Shown piece after piece: positions 45,257 to 56,902 of a stretch of 64,000 bases of DNA (positions are counted from its first letter, which is position 1; the number at the start of each line of letters is the position of its first letter). Source of the stretch: Agrobacterium cucumeris (GTDB lineage: Bacteria > Pseudomonadota > Alphaproteobacteria > Rhizobiales > Rhizobiaceae); contig NZ_CP080387.1 of assembly GCF_030036535.1 (NCBI RefSeq), forward strand, positions 1,302,001-1,366,000. Reading direction: 5' to 3'. The position numbers were made by a program, and so were the translations under genes. The notes beneath the pieces were generated by a model. That model searched no databases. It was not told the DNA's origin and saw only the letters and a program-made list of their open reading frames with translations.

Positions 45257-45666
45257 GCCTGTCTAGCCGATCAACGGCCCGTTGAAAAGAAACGCCCAAA
45301 GTTCACAACCGTGCCGAAATGAACCTTATGATACAGCCAAAGCCATAAAAACGTAATTTCCAGAATTGGCGAGAATGGTTAAATTTCTATTTATTTCATT
45401 CACTTTGCCGTGGCTCCCAGCACCACCCACATGCCACCGAAAGCCCGGTTTTCCGGTCATTTCGCGACGTAGTAAAAATGCCACGCCGGTTCGTTTTTCA
45501 CCCCGGCCCTGCGCTCGTGTCGAAATCGCCCTAACGCGGCGGGAAATATCTGCCTCTGCCGCATTGCAGCGCTTTCATTGCCGGCGCGATGATTCTATAT
45601 ATCGGCCGCGCAAGGCGGGCGAAGGCGCCGTTTTGGCGGAGGAACACGAGTAAAAAGGCAAGATTG
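45257..45666. other. Long intergenic region between the L,D-transpeptidase and fumC
   Basis: No gene with a plausible ribosome site was found in this 410-bp stretch. It must hold two divergent promoters. It is AT-rich at 45380-45400. No strong palindrome or riboswitch-like structure was recognised. Confidence 0.55.
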
Positions 45667-47058
45667 ATGACAGCCACACGGACGGAAACCGATACATTTG
45701 GACCCATTGAAGTTCAGGCCGATCGCTATTGGGGCGCGCAGGCGCAGCGCTCGCTCGGCAACTTCAAGATCGGCTGGGAAAAGCAGCCCGCCTCTGTCGT
45801 TCGTGCGCTGGGCATCGTCAAGCAGGCTGCCGCCCGTGCCAACATGGCGCTGGCGGGTCTCGACCCCAAGGTCGGCGACGCCATCATTGCCGCCGCACAG
45901 GAAGTCATCGACGGCAAGCTGACCGAGCATTTCCCGCTCGTCGTCTGGCAGACCGGCTCCGGCACCCAGTCCAACATGAATGCCAATGAGGTGATTTCCA
46001 ACCGCGCAATCGAAATGCTCGGCGGCGAAATGGGCACCAAGAAGCCCGTCCACCCCAATGACCACGTCAATATGAGCCAGTCCTCGAACGACACCTACCC
46101 GACGGCGATGCACATCGCCTGCGTGGAAGAGATCGTTCACCACCTGCTGCCCGCCCTCAAGCACCTGCACAAGGCGCTGGAAGCCAAGGTCAAGCAGTTC
46201 GAGAAGATCATCAAGATCGGCCGTACCCACACGCAGGATGCGACCCCGCTGACGCTCGGGCAGGAATTCTCCGGCTATGCCGCGCAGGTCGCCTCCGCCA
46301 TCGCCAACATTGAAACCACCCTGCCCGCGCTCTCCAAGCTCGCCCAGGGCGGCACGGCCGTCGGCACGGGCCTCAACGCTCCCATCGGTTTTGCCGAAAA
46401 GGTTGCCGACGAGATTTCCAAGATCACCGGCCTTTCCTTCGTCACCGCGCCGAACAAGTTCGAAGCGCTCGCCTCGCATGATTCCATGGTCTTCTCGCAT
46501 GGCGCGATCAATGCGGCTGCCGCAGCGTTGTTCAAGATCGCCAACGACATCCGCTTCCTCGGTTCAGGCCCGCGCGCCGGTCTCGGTGAATTGTCGCTGC
46601 CGGAAAACGAGCCCGGCTCGTCGATCATGCCGGGCAAGGTCAACCCCACCCAGTCGGAAGCACTGACCCAGGTCTGCGCCCACATCTTCGGCAACAATGC
46701 AGCGCTCTCCTTTGCCGGTTCGCAGGGCCACTTCGAGCTCAACGTCTATAACCCGATGATGGCCTACAACTTCCTGCAGTCGGTCCAGCTTCTGGGCGAC
46801 GCCGCCGTCTCCTTCACCGACAATTGCGTCGTCGGCATCGAGGCCCGCGAAGACAATATCAGAAAGGGCGTCGAAAACTCGCTGATGCTGGTGACGGCGC
46901 TGAACGGCAAGCTTGGCTACGACATCTGCGCCAAGATCGCCAAGACCGCGCACAAGAACGGCACAACGCTGCGCGAAGAAACCGTTGGTGGCGGATACCT
47001 CACCAACGAGGAATTCGACCAGTTTGTACGCCCGGAAAACATGATCGGCCCGAAATAA
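45667..47058 (+). CDS. fumC: Fumarate hydratase, class II
   Basis: A 463-residue, iron-independent fumarase of the TCA cycle that hydrates fumarate to malate. It has the family motifs [31 protein letters not shown] and [13 protein letters not shown], the last being the catalytic Ser loop. ATG at 45667 gives the usual N-terminus [16 protein letters not shown]; an upstream frame adds unrelated residues. A strong terminator lies 25 bases downstream. Confidence 0.96.
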   Translation: MTATRTETDTFGPIEVQADRYWGAQAQRSLGNFKIGWEKQPASVVRALGIVKQAAARANMALAGLDPKVGDAIIAAAQEVIDGKLTEHFPLVVWQTGSGTQSNMNANEVISNRAIEMLGGEMGTKKPVHPNDHVNMSQSSNDTYPTAMHIACVEEIVHHLLPALKHLHKALEAKVKQFEKIIKIGRTHTQDATPLTLGQEFSGYAAQVASAIANIETTLPALSKLAQGGTAVGTGLNAPIGFAEKVADEISKITGLSFVTAPNKFEALASHDSMVFSHGAINAAAAALFKIANDIRFLGSGPRAGLGELSLPENEPGSSIMPGKVNPTQSEALTQVCAHIFGNNAALSFAGSQGHFELNVYNPMMAYNFLQSVQLLGDAAVSFTDNCVVGIEAREDNIRKGVENSLMLVTALNGKLGYDICAKIAKTAHKNGTTLREETVGGGYLTNEEFDQFVRPENMIGPK

Positions 47059-47082
47059 GCCGGTCACATGCAACGGACATGA

Positions 47083-47107
47083 AAACGGGCCTTCGGGTCC
47101 GTTTTTG
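47083..47107 (+). terminator. Terminator of fumC
   Basis: ACGGGCC and GGTCCGT form a 7-bp stem with one G-T pair and a TTCG tetraloop, followed by five T residues. Confidence 0.88.
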
Positions 47108-47264
47108 TTTGTTCGATTGACACGCCGCAGGCCGGCCGTGACATCGCTGGCGCGAACCGGAATATCCGGTTGCCTCCATATTGTCCTGTTGGTTTTTTAT
47201 ATCGGCCTCTTACACTGCAATTCCGGGGGAATACCGGATCCAAATTCGCGATGAGGATGACGCC

Positions 47265-48197
47265 ATGATCTGCCGCCGCAGTCTGCTTCTTGCGGGCGCA
47301 TTCCTCGCAACGGCGATGAAAGTCCCCAACCTGTTTGCTGAGAACAATCGATCTCGCATTGCCCTCTGGCCCGGCCTGTCTCCCGGTGGCGGCGGCCCTG
47401 ACGGCCCTGCGGAAATCAGCAAAAAAGGCGCCGTCACCAATATCGCCATACCAAGCCTTGAGATATTTGCCCCTGACACGCCCAATGGGGCCGCGATGAT
47501 CATAGCCGGTGGTGGCGGATATAAACGCATAGAGGAAGGCAAGGAATCCTATCCCGCCGCACGCTGGCTCGCGGCCAGAGGCATTTACGCTTTTGTCCTC
47601 AGCTACCGCCTGCCAATTGAAGCATGGGCCGCCGGGCCGCTCGCACCGCTCCAGGATGCGCAGCGCGCATTTCGTCTGGTGCGTGCACGCGCCCCGGAAT
47701 GGCAGATCGATCCCCACAGGGTCGGCGCGCTCGGCTTCTCTGCTGGCGGGCACTTGATGGGGCTCGCGGCCGCCCGTTCGGCGTTCACGTCTTACGAAGG
47801 CGTCGATGACATCGACAGGCAATCAGCCCGGCCGGATGTCGCAGCGCTGATCTATCCGGTCATTACGCTTGCAGCTCCCTATGACCACACATCAACCCGC
47901 AGATCGCTCGTCGGCAGGCACCCGGCAGATGAAGCAACGCGGCAATGGTCGGTGGAAAGTCACGTGAGCAAAGACTGCCCTCCGGTCTTCCTCACACAGG
48001 CGGATGATGACCGGATTTCCAATCCCGCCAACAGCCGTATCATGCAAGAGGCCTGTGAAAAGGCTGGTGTGGATGTTGAACTTCATCCAATAGCGTCAGG
48101 CGGCCACGGCTTTGGCATGGGTAAGGCCGGCACCCCAACGGAAAAGTGGCCAAGCTGGTACGAGGCGTGGCTGCGGAGACAGAACTTTCTGGCATGA
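47265..48197 (+). CDS. Secreted alpha/beta hydrolase, esterase-like
   Basis: A 310-residue alpha/beta hydrolase with a short Arg-Arg signal sequence (MICRRSLLLAGAFLAT), compatible with Tat export. The oxyanion region is IIAGGGGYKRIEEGKES. The nucleophile is in LGFSAGGHLMG, the acid in LTQADDDRI, and the catalytic His in SGGHGFGMG. This pattern is shared with bacterial acetyl-xylan and related esterases, often mis-annotated as xylanase. AGGATG precedes the ATG. The substrate is unproven. Confidence 0.82.
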   Translation: MICRRSLLLAGAFLATAMKVPNLFAENNRSRIALWPGLSPGGGGPDGPAEISKKGAVTNIAIPSLEIFAPDTPNGAAMIIAGGGGYKRIEEGKESYPAARWLAARGIYAFVLSYRLPIEAWAAGPLAPLQDAQRAFRLVRARAPEWQIDPHRVGALGFSAGGHLMGLAAARSAFTSYEGVDDIDRQSARPDVAALIYPVITLAAPYDHTSTRRSLVGRHPADEATRQWSVESHVSKDCPPVFLTQADDDRISNPANSRIMQEACEKAGVDVELHPIASGGHGFGMGKAGTPTEKWPSWYEAWLRRQNFLA

Positions 48198-48250
48198 GGC
48201 AGCCCGGCGATCCACCGCACCGTGCATCTTCGGACTAGTTGTACCCTCTC

Positions 48251-48287
48251 CTCCGTCACCCTCGGGTCAAGCCCGAGGATGACGGAG
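48251..48287. repeat. Intergenic hairpin repeat
   Basis: CTCCGTCA-C-CCTCGGG pairs with CCCGAGG-A-TGACGGAG around TCAAG, with one mismatch. The ends match the outer arms of the larger repeat at 12162-12239, so they may be members of one family. Confidence 0.7.
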
Positions 48288-48327
48288 CAAGACGCATCGT
48301 CGAAACTTTGGCGGCGAGTGCGTGCAC

Positions 48328-48357
48328 AAAAAAAAGGGCCGCTGTCGCGACCCTTTT
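48328..48357 (-). terminator. Terminator of pyrG
   Basis: AAAAGGG-C-CGC and GCG-A-CCCTTTT pair around a TGTC loop, and a run of A on the plus strand gives the minus-strand T tail. It lies 16 bases after the pyrG stop. Confidence 0.82.
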
Positions 48358-48373
48358 CATATTCTTCAAACCA

Positions 48374-50149
<1,776 letters not shown>

Positions 50150-50161
50150 TCAGAACCGGGC

Positions 50162-50614
50162 TTATTGACCGGTCGGAACTGCGTTCGGATCGGCGGGCTG
50201 CGCCGGTGCCGGAGCGGCCGTACCGGAAGCGGCCGGAGCCGTCTGTGCGGGTGCGGCTGCGCCACTATTGGTCGGAACGCCATTTCCAGCCGGAGCCGGT
50301 GTTGCGGGCGTCGTTGCCGGGCCGAGCGTGTCGAGAATGCCGTTGCCCTGGCCCTGTGTGGCCGGAATACGGTTCAGGATGTCGGTCGGGCGCGATTCGT
50401 AGCGGGTCATAAGACCAAGGCCGAGCGACGTCAGGAAGAACAGCGCGGCGAGAATCCCCGTCGTGCGGGTCAACGCATTGGCCGTTCCGCGCGCGGACAT
50501 GAAGCCCGAACCGCCGCCGATACCGAGGCCGCCGCCTTCGGAACGCTGGATCAGGACCACGCCGACAAGCGCCAGCACGATCATGAGGTGAATAACAATC
50601 AAAACGGTCTGCAT
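50162..50614 (-). CDS. secG: Preprotein translocase subunit SecG
   Basis: A 150-residue inner-membrane protein of the SecYEG channel. Two hydrophobic helices flank the SecG motif VVLIQRSEGGGLGIGGG. The long C-terminal tail (residues 85-150) is a Pro-Ala-Thr-rich, disordered extension common in alphaproteobacteria. ATG at 50614 (MQTVLIVIHLMIV) is chosen because it matches the family N-terminus; ATG at 50629 would add five residues. It follows tpiA on the same strand, a conserved neighbourhood. Confidence 0.93.
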   Translation of the reverse strand: MQTVLIVIHLMIVLALVGVVLIQRSEGGGLGIGGGSGFMSARGTANALTRTTGILAALFFLTSLGLGLMTRYESRPTDILNRIPATQGQGNGILDTLGPATTPATPAPAGNGVPTNSGAAAPAQTAPAASGTAAPAPAQPADPNAVPTGQ

Positions 50615-50729
50615 GACAATCCATTCCATGCCCCGCGCGGAGCACTACAAAGAAGGTTTCGCGGCTCTTTACATGAGGCGAAGGTTTATTCCAAGCCCCT
50701 TTCCAACCCCTGTGACAGGAAAGCTGGTC

Positions 50730-51500
50730 TCAGGCCGTCAGTTGCTCATATGCCGCATAGATGGAAAGGAAGTCCGAGGCTTTCAAGCTGGCGCCGCCGA
50801 TCAGCGCGCCATCGACGTTCTCGACGCCCATCAGTTCCAGCGCATTGGCGGGTTTCACCGAACCGCCATAGAGAATGCGCATGGTCTTGCCGGCTTCACC
50901 GAAGCGCTTGACGAGCTCGTCGCGCATGAAGGCATGGGCCTCGCGCACGTCCTGCGTGGTGGGGGTGAGACCGGTGCCGATCGCCCAGACAGGCTCATAG
51001 GCGATGACCGTATTTTCAGCCGTCGCTTCATCCGGCAGCGAGCCAGCCAGCTGGCGCTTGAGAATATCGAGCGTCTGGCCAGCCTTGCGCTCATCCGCCG
51101 TCTCGCCAATGCAGACGATGGCGATGAGATCGGCCTGATGGGCGGCCACGGCCTTGGCACGCACCAGATGATCCGTCTCGGCGTGATCGGTGCGGCGCTC
51201 GGAATGGCCGACGATGACATGGGTGCCGAAGCAGTCGGCAATCATTTCGGCGGAAATATCGCCCGTATGTGCGCCGGATGCATTCTGATGGCAATCCTGT
51301 CCGCCGATCATCAGCGGGCTGTCATCGCACAGCGCCGTTGCCACATAAAGCAGCGTCGAGGGTGGGCAGATCAGCGCATCCACCTTCTCGGACAGTGCGC
51401 CCTTGACGCCCTCTGCCATGGCCTTGATCTGATCGAGCGAGGCACGCGTGCCGTTCATCTTCCAGTTTCCGGCAACAAGCGGTCGAACATTCGGCGTCAT
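50730..51500 (-). CDS. tpiA: Triose-phosphate isomerase
   Basis: A 256-residue glycolytic isomerase of glyceraldehyde 3-phosphate and dihydroxyacetone phosphate. Catalytic Lys is in AGNWKMNG, His in VGHSERR and Glu in [11 protein letters not shown]. The phosphate-binding loop [12 protein letters not shown] is complete. It is likely to have its own promoter in the 216-bp gap upstream of 51500. Such secG-tpiA adjacency is common in bacteria. Confidence 0.97.
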   Translation of the reverse strand: MTPNVRPLVAGNWKMNGTRASLDQIKAMAEGVKGALSEKVDALICPPSTLLYVATALCDDSPLMIGGQDCHQNASGAHTGDISAEMIADCFGTHVIVGHSERRTDHAETDHLVRAKAVAAHQADLIAIVCIGETADERKAGQTLDILKRQLAGSLPDEATAENTVIAYEPVWAIGTGLTPTTQDVREAHAFMRDELVKRFGEAGKTMRILYGGSVKPANALELMGVENVDGALIGGASLKASDFLSIYAAYEQLTA

Positions 51501-51716
51501 GCGTATCCCATTCCCTTTGTCTCGAGGCTGCCGCCTTTGGCAGCACCCCTTCCCTCAGCCGTCTCACGGCCCATAATCGCGACAGAAACACTGCCGGAAA
51601 TCCCGGGATATTCCTTTAAACGGCCCCGGCGATAAATGGTACAAAAAAGCGGTCCGAAGGTTCAAAACGACGGCCAATTTCTGAAAATTCGCCACCGCTG
51701 ACCCAAAACAGCGGCC

Positions 51717-52598
51717 TCAGCGACTTAAAATCCAGTTCAAAACCGCCCGCCAGTCGGTCATGCGCACCGGCGTTCCGTGGCTGCCGGTCTCGAACCGCGT
51801 AAACCGCGCCGGCTCCCCGGCCTTCAGCAATGCACGAAAGATCGTCGCTTGGCTGTCGGCCGAATAGACCTTGTCAGCACTGCCATGGGTGAACCAGACC
51901 GGTTTCTTCGCTTTGGCAAAGGCGCTTTTCGGAAAATCGGGATCGACCGCACCACCAAGGATCGCCATACCCTTGAGATTGGCGACCGCAAGCTTGTCGC
52001 GGCTGATGCCATAACAGATGAAACTGCCCATTGAGGCGCAGGTGAGCACGACAGGCTTTCCGCCCGACTTTTTGGCCGCATCGGCAATCAGCGCCGCAAC
52101 ATCGGCAACGCCGTTTTCATCGAAGGAGCGCACGCTCGGAACATAATAGGTTCCGCCATTGGCCACCGCGAGATTTTTCAGCCGATTGAAATTGCCGCCG
52201 AACGTATAGTCGTTCATGCCGAGCCGCCGGTCGCCGCCGCGTCCATGGATGAAGATGACCGTGAAGGCCTGCCCGCTTGCCGGCCCGACGCGGCCGACCT
52301 CAAGCGCCCTTCCCTCAACCGACACCGTTTCCAGCGCCTGCGCCTTCTTCGGCGTCATATCCACATATTGCCGCTTCACCCGCCGCTCCGGCACCTCGTC
52401 GCGGCCGTTGATGTCGCGCATCTCCTGATAATCGATGACTTCCGACGCGCCGCCATCTCCGGTGGAAAGCACCGTCTGGCTGGAAAACAGCTCGTCCTTG
52501 AAGGGGCGCAGCGGCCCATCGGCAGCGGAAGCAGCGCCCGGCATCACCGCAACAGTCAGGCAGAAAAGAGTACAAAACGTGAAATGAGCTGTGGACAT
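51717..52598 (-). CDS. Exported alpha/beta hydrolase with atypical nucleophile elbow
   Basis: A 293-residue protein with a signal peptide (FCLTVAVMPGAASA). The alpha/beta-hydrolase core has IFIHGRGGD, then VLTCASMGS at the nucleophile position, THGSADKVY for the acid and ETGSHGTPV for the His. The elbow reads C-A-S-M-G instead of G-x-S-x-G, an unusual first residue. It probably acts in the periplasm on an unknown ester. The 208-bp gap to parE is gene-free. Confidence 0.8.
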   Translation of the reverse strand: MSTAHFTFCTLFCLTVAVMPGAASAADGPLRPFKDELFSSQTVLSTGDGGASEVIDYQEMRDINGRDEVPERRVKRQYVDMTPKKAQALETVSVEGRALEVGRVGPASGQAFTVIFIHGRGGDRRLGMNDYTFGGNFNRLKNLAVANGGTYYVPSVRSFDENGVADVAALIADAAKKSGGKPVVLTCASMGSFICYGISRDKLAVANLKGMAILGGAVDPDFPKSAFAKAKKPVWFTHGSADKVYSADSQATIFRALLKAGEPARFTRFETGSHGTPVRMTDWRAVLNWILSR

Positions 52599-52806
52599 GA
52601 CTTGGTTAACCGTTCATTCGTGGCTGCGAGACTTGCCATCACAAAGGCGGCGGCGCAATCCTCCTGTTGCGAAACCCTGACATGGGTCTTGGCGTATGGC
52701 GCGCCGCGTTCGGCCACATGGCTTACACGTTTGGCGCTATAATCGCCTCATATACAAAATGATTCGCCTGGCGAAATTCTGACGACACTATTTTTGAACC
52801 TTGGAC

Positions 52807-54927
52807 ATGATGGACGACAGCAACGATCTCTTCTCCGGTCTTCCGGCGGCACAAAACAGCGAAACGGAAACGAACGAGGACGCGGGCAAACCCGTGAAGG
52901 CCCCGGCGACCGCAGCCGCGAATGTGAACGTGCAGCCGAAACCCGCAGCCGTTGCGGCCGTCACGCCGCCTGCCCCGCCCGCGCCAGTGTCTCCTTCCGG
53001 TGACGACTACGGCGCCTCCTCGATCCGCGTGCTCGAAGGGCTGGAGCCGGTGCGCATGCGTCCCGGCATGTATATTGGCGGCACCGATGAAAAGGCGCTG
53101 CACCACCTGTTTGCCGAAGTCATCGACAACTCCATGGACGAGGCCGTCGCCGGCCACGCCAATTTCATCGAGGTTCATCTCGATGCCGAAGGTTTTCTGA
53201 CGGTCACTGATAACGGCCGCGGCATTCCCGTGGAAAACCATCCGCAGGTTCCCGGAAAATCCACGCTCGAAGTCATCATGACCAAGCTGCATGCCGGCGG
53301 CAAGTTCGACGGCAAGGCCTATGAGACATCGGGCGGTCTGCACGGCGTCGGCGTATCCGTGGTCAATGCGCTTTCCGATCTTCTCGAAGTGGAAGTGGCC
53401 CGTAACCGCAAGCTTTATCGCCAGCGTTTTTCGCGCGGCGCGCCGATTGGCGGGCTTGAGGAACTGGGCGACGTGCACAACCGCCGCGGCACCCGCGTGC
53501 GTTTCCATCCCGATCCGCAGATCTTCGGTGATCATGCCAAGTTCGAACCGGCCCGCATCTTCCGCATGGCCCGGTCCAAGGCCTATCTCTTTGGCGGCGT
53601 TGAAATCCGCTGGAGCTGTGATCCCGGCATGGTGCCGGCCGGTGGTGAAATCCCCGAAAAAGCCGTGTTCCATTTCCCCGGCGGCCTCAAGGACTACCTC
53701 GCCGCCACGCTCGGCAAGGAATTCACCGTCACCCGCGAGATTTTCTCCGGCCGCACCGAAAAAACCGGCGGCCACGGCGCGCTGGAATGGGCTGTCACCT
53801 GGTATGGCGGCGACACGCAGATCCATTCCTATTGCAACACCATTCCGACACCCGAAGGCGGCACGCATGAGGCCGGTTTTCGTATTGCGCTCACCAAGGG
53901 CCTGAAGAATTATGCCGAACTGACGCAAAACAAGCGCGCCAAGGACATCACCACCGATGACGTGATGATTTCGGCGGCCGGCATGCTCTCCGTCTTCATC
54001 CGCGAACCGGAATTCGTCGGCCAGACCAAGGACAAGCTGGCAACCGTCGAGGCCCAGCGCATCGTTGAAAATGCGCTGCGCGATCCCTTCGACCATTATC
54101 TCGCCGGCAATCCGGGTGAAGCGGACAAGCTGCTCGACTGGGTGATCGAGCGCGCTGAAGAGCGCCTGCGCCGTCGCAAGGAAAAGGAAGTCAACCGCAA
54201 GACCGCCGTGCGCAAGCTGCGCCTGCCCGGCAAGCTGGCGGACTGCGCCCAGAACACCGCCGAAAATGCCGAACTCTTCATCGTCGAGGGTGACTCGGCT
54301 GGCGGCTCGGCCAAGCAGGCGCGCAATCGCGCCAACCAGGCCATCCTGCCGCTGCGCGGTAAGATCCTCAACGTCGGCAGCGCCAGCCGCGAAAAGCTCT
54401 CCGCCAACCAGCAGATCGCCGATCTCATTCAGGCGCTCGGCTGCGGCACCCGCACGAAATATCGCGAGGAAGACCTGCGGTATGAGCGCATCATCATCAT
54501 GACCGATGCCGATGTCGACGGCGCCCATATCGCCTCGCTGCTCATCACCTTCTTTTACCAGGAAATGCCGGAACTCATTCGCGGCAACCATCTCTATCTG
54601 GCCGTGCCGCCGCTCTATGTCATCCGTCAGGGTGCCAAGAGCGCCTATGCCCGCGACGACGCCCACCGCGCCGAGCTGATGGAAACCGTCTTCAAGGGCA
54701 AGAAGGTCGAAATCGGCCGCTTCAAAGGCCTTGGCGAAATGATGGCGCAGCAGCTTAAGGAAACCACCATGGATCCCGAAAAGCGCACCCTGCTGCGCGT
54801 CGAGATCGACGACGTGGATTTCGAAGGCACCCGCGAGGCCGTCGACAATCTGATGGGCACCAAGGCCGATGCCCGCTTCCGCTTCATTCAGGAACGGGCG
54901 GCGTTTGCGGATAATCTGGATATCTGA
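52807..54927 (+). CDS. parE: DNA topoisomerase IV subunit B
   Basis: A 706-residue type IIA topoisomerase ATPase/TOPRIM subunit for chromosome decatenation. The ATP-binding motifs EVIDNSMDEAVAG, DNGRGIPV and GGLHGVGVSVVNALS are followed by the TOPRIM motifs EGDSAGGSAKQARNR and DADVDGAHIASLLITFF. The absence of the insert typical of long GyrB supports ParE. An N-terminal Ala-Pro-rich extension of about 60 residues precedes the conserved SSIRVLEGLEPVRMRPGMY. ATG at 52807 or 52810 is likely, and neither has a strong ribosome site. Confidence 0.95.
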   Translation: MMDDSNDLFSGLPAAQNSETETNEDAGKPVKAPATAAANVNVQPKPAAVAAVTPPAPPAPVSPSGDDYGASSIRVLEGLEPVRMRPGMYIGGTDEKALHHLFAEVIDNSMDEAVAGHANFIEVHLDAEGFLTVTDNGRGIPVENHPQVPGKSTLEVIMTKLHAGGKFDGKAYETSGGLHGVGVSVVNALSDLLEVEVARNRKLYRQRFSRGAPIGGLEELGDVHNRRGTRVRFHPDPQIFGDHAKFEPARIFRMARSKAYLFGGVEIRWSCDPGMVPAGGEIPEKAVFHFPGGLKDYLAATLGKEFTVTREIFSGRTEKTGGHGALEWAVTWYGGDTQIHSYCNTIPTPEGGTHEAGFRIALTKGLKNYAELTQNKRAKDITTDDVMISAAGMLSVFIREPEFVGQTKDKLATVEAQRIVENALRDPFDHYLAGNPGEADKLLDWVIERAEERLRRRKEKEVNRKTAVRKLRLPGKLADCAQNTAENAELFIVEGDSAGGSAKQARNRANQAILPLRGKILNVGSASREKLSANQQIADLIQALGCGTRTKYREEDLRYERIIIMTDADVDGAHIASLLITFFYQEMPELIRGNHLYLAVPPLYVIRQGAKSAYARDDAHRAELMETVFKGKKVEIGRFKGLGEMMAQQLKETTMDPEKRTLLRVEIDDVDFEGTREAVDNLMGTKADARFRFIQERAAFADNLDI

Positions 54928-54946
54928 TTATCCAGACGGCCCCTTG

Positions 54947-54972
54947 AAAGGCAGCGCCCCGCGCTGCCTTTT
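54947..54972 (+). terminator. Terminator of parE
   Basis: GGCAGCGC and GCGCTGCC form an 8-bp stem with a CCC loop, extended by AAA/TTTT. It lies 19 bases after the parE stop. Confidence 0.9.
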
Positions 54973-54994
54973 GTGTTGATGCGGAGGAAACATC

Positions 54995-55885
54995 ATGCGG
55001 ATAGTGCTGACAGGCAGCTCCGGCCGGGTCGGCCGCGCGATTTTCAGTGCGCTGGCCGGCCGGCACGATGTCACGGGCATAGACCGCTCCCCCTTCTCCA
55101 CAACCCATATCGTCGGCGATTTCGCCGACAGGATGCTTCTGCAGAGAGCTTTCGAGCGGGCTGATGCGGTAATCCATACCGCGGCCCTTCATGCCCCGCA
55201 TGTCGGCTGCGTGCCAGACGCCGAGTTTCAGCGTATCAATGTCGATGGCACCCGCATGGTCGCGGAAGCGGCAATGGCGGCAAGCGTTAAGCGGCTGGTC
55301 TTCACCAGCACCACGGCGCTCTACGGACACGCGGTTTCAACGGGGAGCTGCACCTTTATCGATGAAGATACGCCGCCCCAGCCAAAAAGCATCTATCACC
55401 GTACGAAGCTCGAAGCCGAGCATCTGCTCAAAGAAATGGCCAGCCCGCGTCTCGCCGTGCGCGTGCTGCGCATGTCCAGAAGTTTCCCGGAGCCCGCTGA
55501 CGTAATGGCCGCCTATCGGCTGCATCGCGGCGTCGACATCCGTGATGTCGCAGATGCTCATGCACTGGCACTCGGCAATACGGGAGAAAATTTCCAGCAC
55601 TATATCATATCGGCAGCCACCCCGTTTTCCGCTGATGATTGCGACGCCCTCGCCAGGGATGCGCCTTCCGTTCTCCGGCAGCGGACCCCGGCCCTTGCAG
55701 ACGCGTTCGCGCGGGAGGGTTGGGCGCTGCCGATGACCATCGATCGGATCTATTCACCGGCCCGCGCCGCAAAGGGACTTGGCTGGACATCCCGGTTCGG
55801 CTTCGAGGACGTATTGGCCGGGCTTGCCCGGCGCAGCCTGGAAGTCCTGCCTGTAGGCGCCAGCATCAGCAGAAAATCCGAGTAA
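54995..55885 (+). CDS. NAD(P)-dependent epimerase/dehydratase
   Basis: A 296-residue extended short-chain dehydrogenase. The nucleotide motif is TGSSGRVGRA (residues 6-15). The catalytic Ser-Tyr-Lys triad appears as FTSTTALYG and SIYHRTK. HIVGDFADRMLLQRAF and DVIRDVADAH-like segments are typical of sugar-nucleotide epimerases, but no specific substrate motif is recognised. It is convergent with clpP, and the stops are only 9 bp apart. Confidence 0.85.
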   Translation: MRIVLTGSSGRVGRAIFSALAGRHDVTGIDRSPFSTTHIVGDFADRMLLQRAFERADAVIHTAALHAPHVGCVPDAEFQRINVDGTRMVAEAAMAASVKRLVFTSTTALYGHAVSTGSCTFIDEDTPPQPKSIYHRTKLEAEHLLKEMASPRLAVRVLRMSRSFPEPADVMAAYRLHRGVDIRDVADAHALALGNTGENFQHYIISAATPFSADDCDALARDAPSVLRQRTPALADAFAREGWALPMTIDRIYSPARAAKGLGWTSRFGFEDVLAGLARRSLEVLPVGASISRKSE

Positions 55886-55894
55886 GCGCCGACC

Positions 55895-56503
55895 TTATGC
55901 CGCAACATCCTCGCGAACCCCGAGAATACGGTCGATCAATCCCCACTCCAGAGCCTGTTCCGCCGTCATGAAGAAATCCCGGTCCATGGCCGCTTCGAAT
56001 TTTTCATAGCCGTGTTTGCAATGCTCGGAATAAAGCCGCGTCATGCGGTGCTTGGTCAGCCGCATCTCCTCGGCATGGATCAGCATGTCCGAAGCCTGCC
56101 CTTGAAAGCCGCCCAGCGGCTGGTGAATGTGGATGCTGGCATTGGGAAGCGCCGTGCGCTCACCCGGTTCACCCGCCATCAGCAGAAACGATCCCATGGA
56201 ACGGGCCGTTCCCATGCACAGTGTATGAACCGGGGCGCGGATGTAATGCATGGTGTCATACATTGCCAGACCACTGGTCACCACGCCGCCGGGCGAATTG
56301 ATATAGAGATGGATCGGCTTCTTCGGGTTCTCCGCCTCCAGAAACAGCAATTGCGCGCAGACCAGCGCGGAAACCGTATCGTTGACCTCTCCGTTGAGGA
56401 AAATGATCCTCTCCCGCAACAGGCGGGAATAGATGTCGAAAGACCGTTCTCCCCTTGAGGATTGTTCGACTACCATGGGGACGAGTTGCATCGCTTCGCG
56501 CAT
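55895..56503 (-). CDS. clpP: ATP-dependent Clp protease proteolytic subunit
   Basis: A 202-residue ClpP with the full triad: Ser102 in [15 protein letters not shown], His127 in [11 protein letters not shown] and Asp176 in MDRDFFMT. It would form tetradecameric chambers working with ClpA or ClpX. No clpX or tig neighbour is present, so this is probably one of several ClpP paralogues, as is usual in rhizobia. CAGGAG precedes the ATG. The Arg before the active Ser (ARSMG) differs from the more common AASMG. Confidence 0.93.
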   Translation of the reverse strand: MREAMQLVPMVVEQSSRGERSFDIYSRLLRERIIFLNGEVNDTVSALVCAQLLFLEAENPKKPIHLYINSPGGVVTSGLAMYDTMHYIRAPVHTLCMGTARSMGSFLLMAGEPGERTALPNASIHIHQPLGGFQGQASDMLIHAEEMRLTKHRMTRLYSEHCKHGYEKFEAAMDRDFFMTAEQALEWGLIDRILGVREDVAA

Positions 56504-56545
56504 TGGCGAACTCCTGTCGTCTGAAAATGTCGGGGAACGTGCCTG

Positions 56546-56902
56546 TCAGGCGGCGAGCTTGATCGGCGAACCGTTGTGGTTGGCAGCCGCCTTTACCACC
56601 CGTGCGGGCTTGATGGCGGGCATATCATGAATGATCCGCAGGCTGGTGCCGCCACGGTCATTCGATGCGATCGTGAAGGTGACGGTGCTTTCCAGAAAGG
56701 GCGGATTATCGTCGCGCAGCCTGTATCGCACCTCCTCGCCGGGTTTGCTGTCGATTGCTTCCGGTTCCGCCAGAGCCTCTACCGGCAACCATATGGCGCG
56801 AAACGCCGGAATGCTGATCGCCCGCCACACCTTCTGCGGCGGTTCGTCGAGATCATATTCAAGCTCGATAGCATCAGAAGATGCCGGTTTTTGCCTGTTC
56901 AT
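56546..56902 (-). CDS. SRPBCC/AHSA1-type protein
   Basis: A 118-residue protein of the START-like SRPBCC superfamily, with AIELEYDLDEPPQKVWRAIS and the ESTVTFTIASNDRGGTSLRI strand pair. Members bind hydrophobic ligands or Hsp90-like partners, and many are co-encoded with ArsR regulators. ATG at 56902 overlaps the ArsR stop codon by 4 bp (ATGA), showing translational coupling. The longer frame to 56977 would be antisense to nothing but adds sequence overlapping ArsR. The ligand is unknown. Confidence 0.85.
   Translation of the reverse strand: MNRQKPASSDAIELEYDLDEPPQKVWRAISIPAFRAIWLPVEALAEPEAIDSKPGEEVRYRLRDDNPPFLESTVTFTIASNDRGGTSLRIIHDMPAIKPARVVKAAANHNGSPIKLAA

Noticed and set aside
52723..54666. 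A 647-codon frame on the minus strand opposite parE
   Set aside because: Pure antisense of the parE gene, with composition typical of such shadows and no ribosome site.
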